Assembly: GCF_030063335.1 (NCBI RefSeq)
Contig: NZ_JASISW010000013.1
Coordinates: forward strand, 62,001 to 126,000
Length of the DNA: 64,000 nucleotides
Source of the DNA: Rhodococcus sp. G-MC3
Lineage (GTDB): Bacteria > Actinomycetota > Actinomycetes > Mycobacteriales > Mycobacteriaceae
Direction of reading: 5' to 3'
The position numbers and the translations under genes are program-made. The notes below the pieces were generated by a model. That model was given only the letters and a program-made list of their open reading frames with translations. It made no database searches and was not told the DNA's origin. Below, one piece after another: positions 29,893 to 39,130 of the stretch; the stretch's first letter is position 1; every line of letters begins with the position of its first letter.

Positions 29893-29937
29893 CGTCGAAC
29901 CCCACGCCATCGAACCCCACGTCATCGAACCCCACGT
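29893..29937. repeat. Three tandem copies of a 15-bp unit
   Basis: The unit is close to CATCGAACCCCACGT, repeated three times with one or two differences in the first copy, immediately before the ATG of the VOC-domain gene. Read in that gene's frame it would encode a repeated Ser-Asn-Pro-Thr pentapeptide, but no start codon lies upstream in frame outside the usp gene. Confidence 0.7.
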
Positions 29938-29939
29938 CG

Positions 29940-30338
29940 ATGGCAGTCTCCTCGATGCTGATGCGTGTACTCCGGTTGGAGCCGTCGATCGACTTCTATT
30001 GCGATGTGTTCGGATGTACGGTCGCCCTCCGCGAAGCGGATGCGGCACTCTTGTTGGCCCCAGACGGTTTTCAGATCTACCTGTACGCGAACGGGCCATC
30101 GCTCCAGCGACCCATCGAGGGTCTTGGAGTGAAGGAAGTCATGTGGTCCGCAGCCACCGAAACGGCCCTCGAACAGGTCGGCGATCGCTTGCGCCAACGC
30201 TATCCCTCCACCTACGTTCACAGCGCAGGCGGGGTCAACTTCGTCGATGGTCGCGACCCGGATGGAAACCGTGTTCTCGTCGCATATCCGAGTCCGCTCC
30301 AGCTACCACGCCATATTATCGCCGACCGATTCAAGTGA
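29940..30338 (+). CDS. VOC/glyoxalase-fold protein
   Basis: 132 residues with the beta-alpha-beta-beta-beta module of vicinal oxygen chelate proteins: MLMRVLRLEPSIDFYCDVFG, ALLLAPDGFQIYLYANG, VNFVDGRDPDGNRVLVAYP. Metal ligands are not complete to the eye, so an enzyme, a resistance protein or a binding protein all remain possible. ATG 29940 follows the tandem repeat; no good ribosome binding site is visible. Confidence 0.65.
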   Translation: MAVSSMLMRVLRLEPSIDFYCDVFGCTVALREADAALLLAPDGFQIYLYANGPSLQRPIEGLGVKEVMWSAATETALEQVGDRLRQRYPSTYVHSAGGVNFVDGRDPDGNRVLVAYPSPLQLPRHIIADRFK

Positions 30339-30373
30339 CACAGTTGCATTCGGCCCGGCGCTGACGGAATCCG

Positions 30374-30973
30374 CTAACGCCGGGGCGGATGCCACCGGCG
30401 GGCATCGCGTAGGACACGGCGGGCGACCTCGATGACGGGCGTACCCGATAACAGTGCGAGGCGATTCATTTCGGCCCGGCCTTCGGCGGAGGTGCGGCCA
30501 CCCTCGATAAGCACGCCTACCGCCTGATTGATTTCGCTCACGGCAGTAAAGCTGTTCTCGACTTCTGTTGCAATCACATTACTTTCGTCGATTTCTCGAG
30601 CATGCCCGTCGAGAGTGATCGCAGCACGGTCGAGTCCGAGTGAATAGTTCACGTCCGCGGCCAAATCCACAAGGGCGCCAGCAGTAGCGGAGAGGATCAA
30701 CAGTTCGACAGAAGAGTGCGCATTCGTCGGACGGGCGAGAGTAAGACGCAGTGACGAGACCGTGGCCCCGGCGCTCTCGTCCGTCGTCGAACTCGCGATC
30801 ACGAAGTGCGCGCCATCGATCGTTATGGTGATGGCAACGGACACAACGGATGACACGGCATCATCGATGTCGGCCATGAGCCGACGTGCCAGATGTTCGA
30901 GGTCGACATCGTCGGTGTCGAGTGCTGTGGTCAACAGTGCGAGATCAGCAATCAGCCGAGGGTGCAGTTCCAT
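30374..30973 (-). CDS. ANTAR-domain protein
   Basis: 199 residues. The C-terminal 55 residues (VSEINQAVGVLIEGGRTSAEG, then LALLSGTPVIEVARRVL) form an ANTAR RNA-binding domain, which acts as an antiterminator. The N-terminal part is a degenerate GAF-like sensor (LHPRLIADLALLTTALDTDD, VAITITIDGAHFVIASSTTD). ATG 30973 is uncertain; the open frame runs 115 codons further but that sequence looks like antisense noise. It is followed upstream by a second GAF-ANTAR gene on the same strand. Confidence 0.72.
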   Translation of the reverse strand: MELHPRLIADLALLTTALDTDDVDLEHLARRLMADIDDAVSSVVSVAITITIDGAHFVIASSTTDESAGATVSSLRLTLARPTNAHSSVELLILSATAGALVDLAADVNYSLGLDRAAITLDGHAREIDESNVIATEVENSFTAVSEINQAVGVLIEGGRTSAEGRAEMNRLALLSGTPVIEVARRVLRDARRWHPPRR

Positions 30974-31181
30974 TGAGAATCCAGTGCGGCCCGATCGCCT
31001 GTTGAGTACTTCGAGGGCCCCACGAAGATAATGTTCGTAGGGAAAGGCAGGCGAGAAGCCAAAGTCGGACCCCGAGCCTCGTGGTTCACCTGCACCTTGA
31101 ACGCTACTCTCTCTGACCGAGTCCTGTACAAAAAGTCTCGGTGACGCAGAAGTGGTCCGGGCACTGCGGGCGATGGACGCG

Positions 31182-31970
31182 CTACATGCGTCTACGCCGC
31201 AAGCGGGCGGTTTTCGTCGCCTCGGCGACCATCGAGTCAGCGACCGCTGAGAGCTTCTTGTGTTCGTTCTGACTGAGCGCTTGAAGTTTCTCGTACCCTT
31301 CGGCGCCGCTGCATCCACTTCTACTGATCAGAATTCCGATTGCCTGATCGATCACCGCTCGGTTGCTCAGGGCCTTCTCTAGATGCTCGGTCAGCTGCAC
31401 CGCGCTGGCCAATGCGCGTGCATTTTGAACCGAGACGGCGGCCGGGACCGCAAACAGTTCGCCGAGTTCCACCGAGCGATCATCGAACGCATCGGGCTGG
31501 TGAGCGTAGACGTTCATCGCCCCGAGCACACCGGCACGGGTGATCAACGGCAGAGACAGAACACTGTGCACACCCAAGTGACCAACTTTGGGCCCGAATT
31601 CGGGCCATTGAGGATCAGCGTCGAGTGATCCGGACCGAACCGTGATGCCCTTCGCCGCTGCCGTGATGCACGGCCCCTGACCCATCCCATATTGAATGCC
31701 GTCGACCACTCGGACAAAATCCGCGCTTGCCACGATTGTGGGTGGTTTATCGGAGTGAAGGAGCGTCAACCCTGCCCCGTCAGCGCCCGGGATTGCCCGC
31801 ACCGCAAACTCCGCCACATGCGACAGAGTTTCGGATAACGTCAGAGTGCTCATCGCCAGTTTGCCCAGGTCGGCCAGGCTCGATCTGAAGTCGTCATCGA
31901 GCTCGTTCGGGTACGCGTGCCCTGAATCGGTAGCGCTCCGCTGCGGAACGCCGATATCCCCTGTATTCAT
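31182..31970 (-). CDS. GAF and ANTAR domain protein
   Basis: 262 residues. A GAF domain at about 35-190 (PGADGAGLTLL, GMGQGPCITAAAKG, VHSVLSLPLITRAGVLGAMNVYA) precedes an ANTAR domain (LEKALSNRAVIDQAIGILIS, EGYEKLQALSQNEHKKL). Such proteins are putative sensory antiterminators, widespread in actinobacteria. The C-terminal basic tail (ARLRRRRM) is consistent with RNA binding. Same direction as the shorter ANTAR gene 208 bp downstream. Confidence 0.85.
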   Translation of the reverse strand: MNTGDIGVPQRSATDSGHAYPNELDDDFRSSLADLGKLAMSTLTLSETLSHVAEFAVRAIPGADGAGLTLLHSDKPPTIVASADFVRVVDGIQYGMGQGPCITAAAKGITVRSGSLDADPQWPEFGPKVGHLGVHSVLSLPLITRAGVLGAMNVYAHQPDAFDDRSVELGELFAVPAAVSVQNARALASAVQLTEHLEKALSNRAVIDQAIGILISRSGCSGAEGYEKLQALSQNEHKKLSAVADSMVAEATKTARLRRRRM

Positions 31971-32143
31971 CGCACTGCTCGATTCGTTGTGGCCACACGC
32001 AATTTCTGCACGTGCCTGCCCCTTCGAACACTACGGCGTATCCGTCCTCAGTGGAACGTCGACAGGTGCTCCAGACTACGCAGGAGCATCGATGGGAACG
32101 GTATCGATGCAGCATCGACGCAAGAACGTCGTTCGATCCTGGA

Positions 32144-33154
32144 TCAAAACTCGAAGACCTGTCGGGCCGTGACACGGCCGCCGAGCAGATCGTCGAAACA
32201 CTCGTTTACTTCGTCGAGCTTACGAGAGACCGCTGAGACCTTCGTCCGACCGGCTTCGTGAAGCTCGAATACTTCGCGCAGGTCCTTCCGGGTACCGACG
32301 ATCGATCCGAGTACAGAGATTCCGCCGACCACTGCCTCGAAGATTGGGATCGGAAGGACGCCGTGTGCAGGCATCGAAACGCAGACGAGCCGCCCGCCGC
32401 GACGAAGTGATCTGAAGGCCTGGTCGAATACGCTTGGAATCACAGCCAACACGATTGCGACGTCGGCGCCGCCGAGCGCTCGGATGGCCTCGACCGGATC
32501 CGTCGTCATGGAGTTCACCGTATGGTCCGCACCGAGCTCGCGTGCAAGTTCGAGTTTCTCGTCCTCGATGTCGACGGCGATAACGAATCCTCCTGCGATA
32601 CGGGCATATTGCACGGCCATGTGGCCCAGGCCCCCGACGCCGAATATCGCAACACGCTGGGCGGGTACTACACCGCCGACCTTGACCGCCTTATATGTCG
32701 TCACGCCTGCGCACGTCAAGGGTGCGGCGTCGAAGGAAGAAATCCCGTCGGGCACGCGCGTGACATAACGTGAATCTGCCACGGCATATTCTGCATAAGC
32801 GCCATCGATCGAGTAGCCGCTGTTCTCCTGCTTCTCGCACAGCGTCTCCCACCCGGACACGCAGTAGTCACACTCACCGCACGCAGAACCGAGCCATGCG
32901 ATCGCGACCCGCTCACCGATTCGGTCCTCCGATACCTGTGAACCCACGCCCTCGATGATTCCGATTCCCTCGTGACCTGGTACGAACGGGACCGTCGGCT
33001 TGGCGGGCCAATCACCCTGTGCGGCGTGAATGTCGGTGTGGCACACGCCGCAGGTTTGAATCTTCACGAGCACCTGTTGGGGTCCCGGCACAGGAGTAGG
33101 AATGTCCTGGACGGTAAGGGGCGCACCGAACTCGGTAACGACAGCAGCTTTCAT
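32144..33154 (-). CDS. Zinc-dependent alcohol dehydrogenase (MDR family)
   Basis: 336 residues. Catalytic zinc ligands are Cys38 (CGVCHTDIH) and His61-Glu62 (PGHEGIG); the structural zinc lobe is CGECDYCVSGWETLC; the NAD(P) fold has VAIFGVGGLGHMAVQYA. This is the AdhP/AdhA type of NAD-dependent alcohol dehydrogenase, which can reduce aldehydes to alcohols and regenerate NAD when respiration stops. ATG 33154 is chosen because family homology starts exactly there. Two DevR-box-like sites lie 101 and 123 bp upstream, so it probably belongs to the hypoxia regulon. Confidence 0.9.
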   Translation of the reverse strand: MKAAVVTEFGAPLTVQDIPTPVPGPQQVLVKIQTCGVCHTDIHAAQGDWPAKPTVPFVPGHEGIGIIEGVGSQVSEDRIGERVAIAWLGSACGECDYCVSGWETLCEKQENSGYSIDGAYAEYAVADSRYVTRVPDGISSFDAAPLTCAGVTTYKAVKVGGVVPAQRVAIFGVGGLGHMAVQYARIAGGFVIAVDIEDEKLELARELGADHTVNSMTTDPVEAIRALGGADVAIVLAVIPSVFDQAFRSLRRGGRLVCVSMPAHGVLPIPIFEAVVGGISVLGSIVGTRKDLREVFELHEAGRTKVSAVSRKLDEVNECFDDLLGGRVTARQVFEF

Positions 33155-33248
33155 CGTGGCGATCCTCCGTAAATCACAAGCAATGCCGTTCTCGACGATC
33201 GAGCGATGCACGCTATCGATCCTCGCCGCCCGCATACCCGCTCGTGCA

Positions 33249-33284
33249 GGGCCAGAAGTCACTAGTGATCGGGACAAATGCCGG
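33249..33284. promoter_or_regulatory. Paired DevR-box-like sites upstream of the alcohol dehydrogenase
   Basis: GGGCCAGAAGTCAC (33249-33262, 10 of 14 on the reverse strand) and GGGACAAATGCCGG (33271-33284, 9 of 14, with one perfect GGGAC half) have centres exactly 22 bp apart. They lie 101 and 123 bp upstream of the ATG at 33154, the same geometry as at 16293-16328. Confidence 0.55.
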
Positions 33285-33376
33285 CGCAGCGATTCGCTGC
33301 AGAGCGCGCCCCAGGTGCAGAACGCGTCGAGGCGCTCTGCCTACTCGGGCACGAACAATCCACGGCTTCGGCTGAG

Positions 33377-34111
33377 TCAGCCGATGATTCGTGAAGCCGC
33401 GAATGCTGCACCCTGCGTCGTTTTTCCGTTGGTTCCGTACGTCAGATGCGCGAAGGTGTTGAACCCGCCGAGCTGGCACACTGGGTCACCGAAGTTGCAA
33501 TAGCTTGACGCACGAGAACCGAATGGGCCGCTGGCAGTCTCGATGGTCTGCCCCTGCAGTCCGAGCGGGTTTCCGAATACGACGACAGCCGCGATCCTGT
33601 CGGCGACAACACTCGGCAGTACTGCGCCGGAGGCGCTACTCGGGGTACGTAGGCCGACTGCGTTCGAGATCACCGTCGCGCCCTGCGAATATCCGCCGAT
33701 CACGAACTGCGTTCCGGGACACGCTGCTGCGACCGACGAGATGTGGTCGACAAGATCCCGGGATCCGGGGCCCGCGCTCAATTGACTGTAGTCAGCCGCG
33801 TAATTCACTGCGTACGTACTGACCGAACGCCCCGAAAGCTCCGAGGTGAGCCTGTTGACAAATGGACCACCGGTGATTCCGAAGCCCGGTAGCTCACCGG
33901 TTCCACGGGCGAACGACACATCGACGTCCGAGCAAGGCCCAGCAAATGCAACCGGGCCGGCAACGACGGCGGCGCCTGCCACGATCGTCAGAACAGTGAC
34001 CGCATTGGCACACAACCGGGTCTTCCTTCGGCGGCCTGCGCCGACTGTGGTGACCTCGGTAGGAATGCGCGATGCTGCAGCGATAGCAGACGCACGCACT
34101 GTATTTCGCAT
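33377..34111 (-). CDS. Secreted cutinase-family esterase
   Basis: 244 residues. A basic N-terminus and a hydrophobic segment (AVTVLTIVAGAAVVAGPVAFA) ending at an Ala-Gly-Pro-Cys boundary form a signal peptide with an unusually long leader. The mature enzyme has SFARGTGELPGFG, the nucleophile motif GGYSQGATV, and Asp-His near DPVCQLGGFNTFAHL, the cutinase catalytic set. Mycolic-acid actinobacteria use such enzymes on esters, lipids or cutin. ATG 34111 has AGGG upstream. It lies downstream of the ene-reductase gene on the same strand, separated by two hairpins. Confidence 0.88.
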   Translation of the reverse strand: MRNTVRASAIAAASRIPTEVTTVGAGRRRKTRLCANAVTVLTIVAGAAVVAGPVAFAGPCSDVDVSFARGTGELPGFGITGGPFVNRLTSELSGRSVSTYAVNYAADYSQLSAGPGSRDLVDHISSVAAACPGTQFVIGGYSQGATVISNAVGLRTPSSASGAVLPSVVADRIAAVVVFGNPLGLQGQTIETASGPFGSRASSYCNFGDPVCQLGGFNTFAHLTYGTNGKTTQGAAFAASRIIG

Positions 34112-34176
34112 GGTTCGATCCCTGTCGTCGTGTTCCGCCGTACAGGTAGCAGTGTGCCGGAACCAAGATCGGTTCG

Positions 34177-34193
34177 CACCCCTTTCGGGGGTG
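34177..34193. promoter_or_regulatory. Short GC-rich hairpin before the cutinase gene
   Basis: CACCCC-TTTCG-GGGGTG, six-bp stem and five-base loop, 66-82 bp upstream of the cutinase ATG. It may lie in the 5' leader. Function unknown. Confidence 0.35.
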
Positions 34194-34225
34194 TGATTCG
34201 CGGGCGATTGCACCAGAATGCAACG

Positions 34226-34253
34226 AGGCCCGCACCCATCAGGGTGCGGGCCT
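34226..34253 (-). terminator. Perfect 12-bp stem hairpin after the ene-reductase gene
   Basis: AGGCCCGCACCC, loop ATCA, GGGTGCGGGCCT. It begins about 30 bp past the stop codon at 34285 on the minus strand. There is no run of T after it, so it is a GC-rich terminator of the type common in actinobacteria rather than a classic one. Confidence 0.65.
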
Positions 34254-34284
34254 ATCGAAGGTTCAGCCGTCAGCGCTGGAGTCG

Positions 34285-35352
34285 TCAGCGCTGGAGCGCA
34301 GGGTAATCCGTGTAACCCTTGGCGCCGTCGGAGTAGAACGTGCTCGAATCCGGGGTGTTGAGCGGCAGATCTTCTCGCCAGCGGTGCGCAAGATCGGGGT
34401 TGGCGATCGCCGGGCGCCCGACCACCACTGCGTCGCCGATTCCGTCGGCCAGCAACGACAGTGCCTCGTCCCTGCTGGTGATCTCACCGAAACCACTGTT
34501 GACCAGCACCGGTCCGCCGAATGCCTTTCGCAGGTTCTGAACGAGCTCGCCCGCTGGGTCTTTGTGCAGCACACTGAGGTACGACAGGCCGAGCGGCGCG
34601 ATCCGGTCCACCAGTGCCCGGTAGGTCGAGCGCACATCATCGGCGTCGCTCTCGAGCGTATCCTGAATGTTGTGTTCGGGCGAAATGCGGATTCCCACTC
34701 GACCCGCGCCGATCGCCTCGGCGACGGCTTCGACGACCTCGGCCACGAAACGGGCCCGATTCTCCGGTGATCCTCCATAGGAATCGTCGCGGAGATTCGA
34801 TGCCGGAGAAAGGAACTCGTGGAGCAGATAGCCATTGGCCGAATGAATCTCGACGCCATCCATGCCGGCCTCGATTGCGTTCCTCGATGCCTGAACGAAA
34901 TCCGCTATGACCGAGGGCAATTCATCGGTACGAAGCGCGCGAGGAACCGGGTACGGCGCTTTCCCGTCGTACGTGCGGGTCTCGCCGTCGATGGCGACAG
35001 CGCTCGGCCCGACGACCTCGCGGCCTCCCGTCGTACCTTCGTGTGTCACTCGGCCTGCGTGCATGACTTGAGCAACGATGAGTCCGCCGTCGGAGTGGAC
35101 CGCGTCAGCGACGTTGCGCCAACCGGCGATCTGCTCGGTTGTGACCAGACCGGGCTGCCCCGGGAATCCCTGCCCGGCATGGCTCGGGTATGTGCCCTCG
35201 CTGACGATGAGACCGAGGGAAGCACGCTGCTTGTAGTGCTCCACCACCAGCGGGCCGGGAACACCATCGCGGCCGGATCGCACACGCGTCAGCGGTGCCA
35301 TGACCAACCTGTTCTCGAGCAACAGGTCACCGAGAATCAACGGGGAAAACAT
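34285..35352 (-). CDS. Old Yellow Enzyme-family NADH:flavin oxidoreductase (ene-reductase)
   Basis: 355 residues forming a single FMN-binding TIM barrel. Signature segments: LENRLVMAPLTRVRS, VEIHSANGYLLHEFLSP, YGGSPENRARFVAEV and VNSGFGEITSRDEAL. These enzymes reduce activated C=C bonds or nitro compounds with NAD(P)H. ATG 35352 begins the family homology; GTG 35358, six bases upstream, is better spaced from GAGGAAAGAG and is an alternative. Substrate not predictable. Confidence 0.88.
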   Translation of the reverse strand: MFSPLILGDLLLENRLVMAPLTRVRSGRDGVPGPLVVEHYKQRASLGLIVSEGTYPSHAGQGFPGQPGLVTTEQIAGWRNVADAVHSDGGLIVAQVMHAGRVTHEGTTGGREVVGPSAVAIDGETRTYDGKAPYPVPRALRTDELPSVIADFVQASRNAIEAGMDGVEIHSANGYLLHEFLSPASNLRDDSYGGSPENRARFVAEVVEAVAEAIGAGRVGIRISPEHNIQDTLESDADDVRSTYRALVDRIAPLGLSYLSVLHKDPAGELVQNLRKAFGGPVLVNSGFGEITSRDEALSLLADGIGDAVVVGRPAIANPDLAHRWREDLPLNTPDSSTFYSDGAKGYTDYPALQR

Positions 35353-35637
35353 ATTCACTGGTTCGACTCTTTCCTCACAGCGGGTGCACGTAAACGTGCA
35401 AGTAACTCTCTGGGCGAACCGCTGGAGCGCCGGGACATATTCCAACTAGAGATTTTCATCACGAAGACTCGACCCGAGATCGACGCCCTGTCCTGAGGCC
35501 GGAACAAGCCCACCGGATAAAGCATCGATCCGGTTTCCACCACCCCAATGGACATGACAGAGTGCCCGATATCTACGGTGTCATTGTCACAACTCGGCAG
35601 TCGATCTTCCTGCCGTAAAGCACGTAGTGGATGTGCG

Positions 35638-37704
35638 TCAGGGTCTCGGAGCAGGTGTGGGTTCGATCAGCAGGCTCTTGATGACTTTGCCGGTTGCGGT
35701 TCGGGGAAGCGTATCGAGGAACGTCACGTCCCTCGGCACCGAGAATCGACTCAACCTGTTGCGGATGTAGCTACGCACCATGTCTGCGTCCAGACCGGCC
35801 GCGCCTCGCCCGACGACGAACGCAGCCAATCGGTGTCCGTACTCGTTGTCAGGAACACCGACAACAGCGACCTCGCCGACCTGAGGGAGGTTCGCGATGG
35901 CATCCTCGACCGGGCCTGGGAAAACATTTTCCCCTCCGGACACGATCATTTCGTCATCTCGCCCACAGACGAACAAGCGGCCGTTGCAATCGAGGTAACC
36001 CAGATCGCCGGTGTCCATCATGTGCGATCCCAGAGCGGATGCCGTCGACGGCGGATCCGCGTTGGTGTAACCGTCGAACAGCATGTCATTTCCCACGAAG
36101 ATGCGACCGAGAGCGCCCACGGGAACGACGTTGCCTGCGGCGCCCAGAATGCCGACGGTTGTTCCCAACGGGGGCCTGCCGGCGGTGGCGGGCGATGCGC
36201 GCAGATCGTCCGGTGTCGCGATAGTCGCCCAGGACACCTCGGTTGATCCGTAGAAGTTGTACAGAATGTCGCCGAAGGTGTCCATGAAGCGGCTGACTGT
36301 CGTTCCTGTCAGAGCGGAACCACTACATGCGACGACACGCAAACTCGACGTGTCGTATCGATTTCGAACGTGATCCGGAAGGTCGAGTATCCGCTGCAGC
36401 ATGATGGGCACTGCGATCAGCGACGTACACCGATGCTCCGCGATGGCGCGTAGAGAATCCTCGGCGTCGAATCGATCCTGCAGCACCACCGTGGCACGCA
36501 GTGGGGTGCTGATTTGCAATGCCGCCAATCCCCAACTGTGAAACAGCGGTGCCGCGATGAGCATCTTCTCGTTCATTTGCAACGGCATACGAGACAACAT
36601 TGCCGCGACAGTCCCGAATCCGCGTGGGGTGGGGCGAAGTGCGCTTTTGGGTGACCCAGAGGTTCCCGACGTGAGGACCACCATGGTACCGGGTCGATCG
36701 GGTCGATCGAACGTGGCCGATGGCGGGGCAACGAAGTGCTCCAGGGTGCGCCGATGCGGGATGGCCGTGTGGGCAGACAGGCTGATCCGCATGACTTCAG
36801 GCGAGAGATAGCGGATCATCGAGTCGAATTCGTCGTCGATGAACAGTATTTTGAAGTGTTGACGCGCGGCGATCTTCTCGATTTGCCGGGCAGCGAGGCC
36901 GGTGTTGAGCAGAACCACTCCGACACCGAGCATGCCGCAGGCCACGACGGATTCGGTCATCGTGATGTGGTTGCGCGCCAGAATGCCGACGGTGTCGCCG
37001 GGCACGACGCCGAACGCGCTCAGTCCAGCGGCAATTCTGTGCGAACGTCGATGAATTTCGTCGAACGTTCGGCTGCCCCGATCGTCGACGACAGCCATTT
37101 CATCCGGTGATCTGGCTGCGGCCGCGGCGAAACCGCCGCCGAGGGTGAAACCCCATTTGGCCAGTGAGTTGAGTTGGCGATACGCGCGATCAGGCCGGGC
37201 CGCGCGTACGACGCCGGTGCGGATCATCGTCTTCGCTATCGCCAAGGGCAACGAGCGGTGCTCCCCTCCGTTCGTCACAATCGAGTTCGGTTTTGCGGAC
37301 AGGTAGTCGTCGATGCGACTCAGTCCGCCCCGAATCCAGTCGGTGACAGCTCGATTGTTGTCGGGCGTTGGCGAGTACGAGCCGTTCAGGGCCGCCTTGA
37401 AGATCGTCACGTTGACAGTGGTCTCGGTCGGTCTCGATTGGCTGAGCGCGAAACGAATGAACCCGCCCGAGTCGACATGCTCGATGGCGACGTCCCTGCG
37501 GAAACGATCCACCGTCAACCGCACGGCATGGTCTACGCCGCCGGCGCGGACCCAGTATCCAGCTCCGATGGCATCATCGCGCAACACGCAGGACTCGATG
37601 CCGGGGAAAAAACGCGGATACCACTCGAGTCCGCTCAACATGCTGCGTACCTGCTCGACGTCGTGCTCGACGAAAGCGGTGCACTCGATAACGTCTGTAA
37701 CCAT
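35638..37704 (-). CDS. SRPBCC domain fused to an acyl-CoA synthetase (AMP-binding)
   Basis: 688 residues. Residues about 1-150 are an SRPBCC/polyketide-cyclase-like domain (VTDVIECTAFVEHDVEQV, LEWYPRFFPGIESC, RAGGVDHAVRLTVDRF), a helix-grip fold that binds hydrophobic ligands. From about residue 190 an adenylate-forming enzyme follows, with MVVLTSGTSGSPKSALR, YNFYGSTEVSW, MDTGDLGYLDCNGRLFVCGR and the catalytic Lys in PRTATGKVIKS. ATG 37704 has GGGAGGG upstream. Fatty-acyl-CoA or AMP ligases are not normally fused to an SRPBCC domain; the fusion may deliver a lipophilic substrate to the ligase. The frame is continuous across the junction. Confidence 0.85.
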   Translation of the reverse strand: MVTDVIECTAFVEHDVEQVRSMLSGLEWYPRFFPGIESCVLRDDAIGAGYWVRAGGVDHAVRLTVDRFRRDVAIEHVDSGGFIRFALSQSRPTETTVNVTIFKAALNGSYSPTPDNNRAVTDWIRGGLSRIDDYLSAKPNSIVTNGGEHRSLPLAIAKTMIRTGVVRAARPDRAYRQLNSLAKWGFTLGGGFAAAAARSPDEMAVVDDRGSRTFDEIHRRSHRIAAGLSAFGVVPGDTVGILARNHITMTESVVACGMLGVGVVLLNTGLAARQIEKIAARQHFKILFIDDEFDSMIRYLSPEVMRISLSAHTAIPHRRTLEHFVAPPSATFDRPDRPGTMVVLTSGTSGSPKSALRPTPRGFGTVAAMLSRMPLQMNEKMLIAAPLFHSWGLAALQISTPLRATVVLQDRFDAEDSLRAIAEHRCTSLIAVPIMLQRILDLPDHVRNRYDTSSLRVVACSGSALTGTTVSRFMDTFGDILYNFYGSTEVSWATIATPDDLRASPATAGRPPLGTTVGILGAAGNVVPVGALGRIFVGNDMLFDGYTNADPPSTASALGSHMMDTGDLGYLDCNGRLFVCGRDDEMIVSGGENVFPGPVEDAIANLPQVGEVAVVGVPDNEYGHRLAAFVVGRGAAGLDADMVRSYIRNRLSRFSVPRDVTFLDTLPRTATGKVIKSLLIEPTPAPRP

Positions 37705-37997
37705 GCTCGATCCCTCCCCGATCACCTGCGGAATCGAGCACAAACCTTTAGCTCGACCTTCGATCCAGTAGGACTGGACACGCCGGGCGAAAAGGTCGAG
37801 TAACCCGACTAGGCTGAGATACTATCCGTTACCGCCGGTTACATCCGCCGAAACGAACAAATATGCTTGGCTGGCACTCTCGATGAGGTCTCAGTCAACG
37901 TTTCACTGGGCTTGGTGGGGGTCGCGTCTGACGAAAAGACTGCCCACCACATCGCCAGTCGGTCGTCACGGCAGGCGTCGGAACCAAGGTCTCCGGG

Positions 37998-38864
37998 TCA
38001 GCTGGGCTCTTTGATCATGGTGAACTGGCGAACATCGATCAGGCCCCGCCGAAAGAAGTCCGCGCAGCCCGGCAGATAACGCATGTACCTCTCGTACATT
38101 GGGTCACCGGCAATCGCGATCGCCTCGTCCCGGCGTCCCCGAAGTGCCTCGGTCCACAGATCGAGCGTCCGCGCGTAATGCGGTTGCAACGGCTGAATGT
38201 GGGCGATGGAAAACCCGGCGTTCTCGGCACGATCGACAATGACCGGTGATAGCGGCAACTCGCCCCCCGGAAAAATCTCTTCTCCGATGAAGTTCGCGAA
38301 GTCTACGTCGGCGCGGGTCACCCGCGACTTCTGGCGAAACATGTCGTGCCCAAGCTGAACGATGGTGTGCAGCATCATCCGTCCATCGGCAGGGAGCACA
38401 TCGAACGCTTTGGCAAAAAAAGCGTCGTAACGCTCGGACCGAAAGTGCTCGAACGCCCCGATGCTGACAATCCGATCGACGGGCTCGTCGAACTCCTCCC
38501 AGCCTTGCAACCGAACTTCCGTTTTCCTAGTGGTGTCGAGGGCATCGAGCGTCGACTGCACATGCTCGTGCTGGTGGCGACTCAGCGTCAAACCCACCAC
38601 ATCGACGTCGTACAACTCGACGGCACGGCGCATCGTCGCCCCCCAGCCACACCCCACATCGAGCAACCGCATACCGGGCTTGAGATCACACTTGGACAGC
38701 GACAAATCGATTTTGGCGTACTGAGCTTCCTCGAGAGTCATGTCCTCGCGCTCGAAATACGCGCAACTGTAGGTCTGACTCGGGTCGAGAAACAGACGGA
38801 AGAACTCATCGGACAAGTCGTAGTGCGCCTGTACATCGTCGAAAAATGGCTCGAGTGTGTTCAC
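37998..38864 (-). CDS. Cyclopropane/mycolic-acid-type SAM methyltransferase
   Basis: 288 residues, matching CmaA/PcaA-type cyclopropane synthases: HYDLSDEFFRLFLDPSQTYSCAYF, the SAM loop LLDVGCGWGATM, and FANFIGEEIFPGGELP. They add a methylene or methyl group from S-adenosylmethionine to double bonds of long-chain fatty or mycolic acids. GTG 38864 is preceded by AAGGAG. The 266-bp gap to the divergent HadA-like gene is probably a bidirectional promoter. Confidence 0.9.
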   Translation of the reverse strand: MNTLEPFFDDVQAHYDLSDEFFRLFLDPSQTYSCAYFEREDMTLEEAQYAKIDLSLSKCDLKPGMRLLDVGCGWGATMRRAVELYDVDVVGLTLSRHQHEHVQSTLDALDTTRKTEVRLQGWEEFDEPVDRIVSIGAFEHFRSERYDAFFAKAFDVLPADGRMMLHTIVQLGHDMFRQKSRVTRADVDFANFIGEEIFPGGELPLSPVIVDRAENAGFSIAHIQPLQPHYARTLDLWTEALRGRRDEAIAIAGDPMYERYMRYLPGCADFFRRGLIDVRQFTMIKEPS

Positions 38865-39130
38865 AGCGTTATCTCCTTGCAATGGCAGCGACGACCCCGC
38901 AGCCAACTGCTCGACTGTGCCACCCCCACAGTGGAGACTACGTCCTGGTCGACATCTGCGCAGCGATTTCACACCCATTCACATGCCACCCCATCGGCAA
39001 GGGCCTCTCATATAACCCGGCTCGAAGCATCACTGCCGCAGCGCTATAGACGCAAGAGGGCCCGCGCACTTCACTCGACACGCCACACCGACAGCAAGCG
39101 TGAGCCGTCCTACGCGTACGTTGGGGAAAC

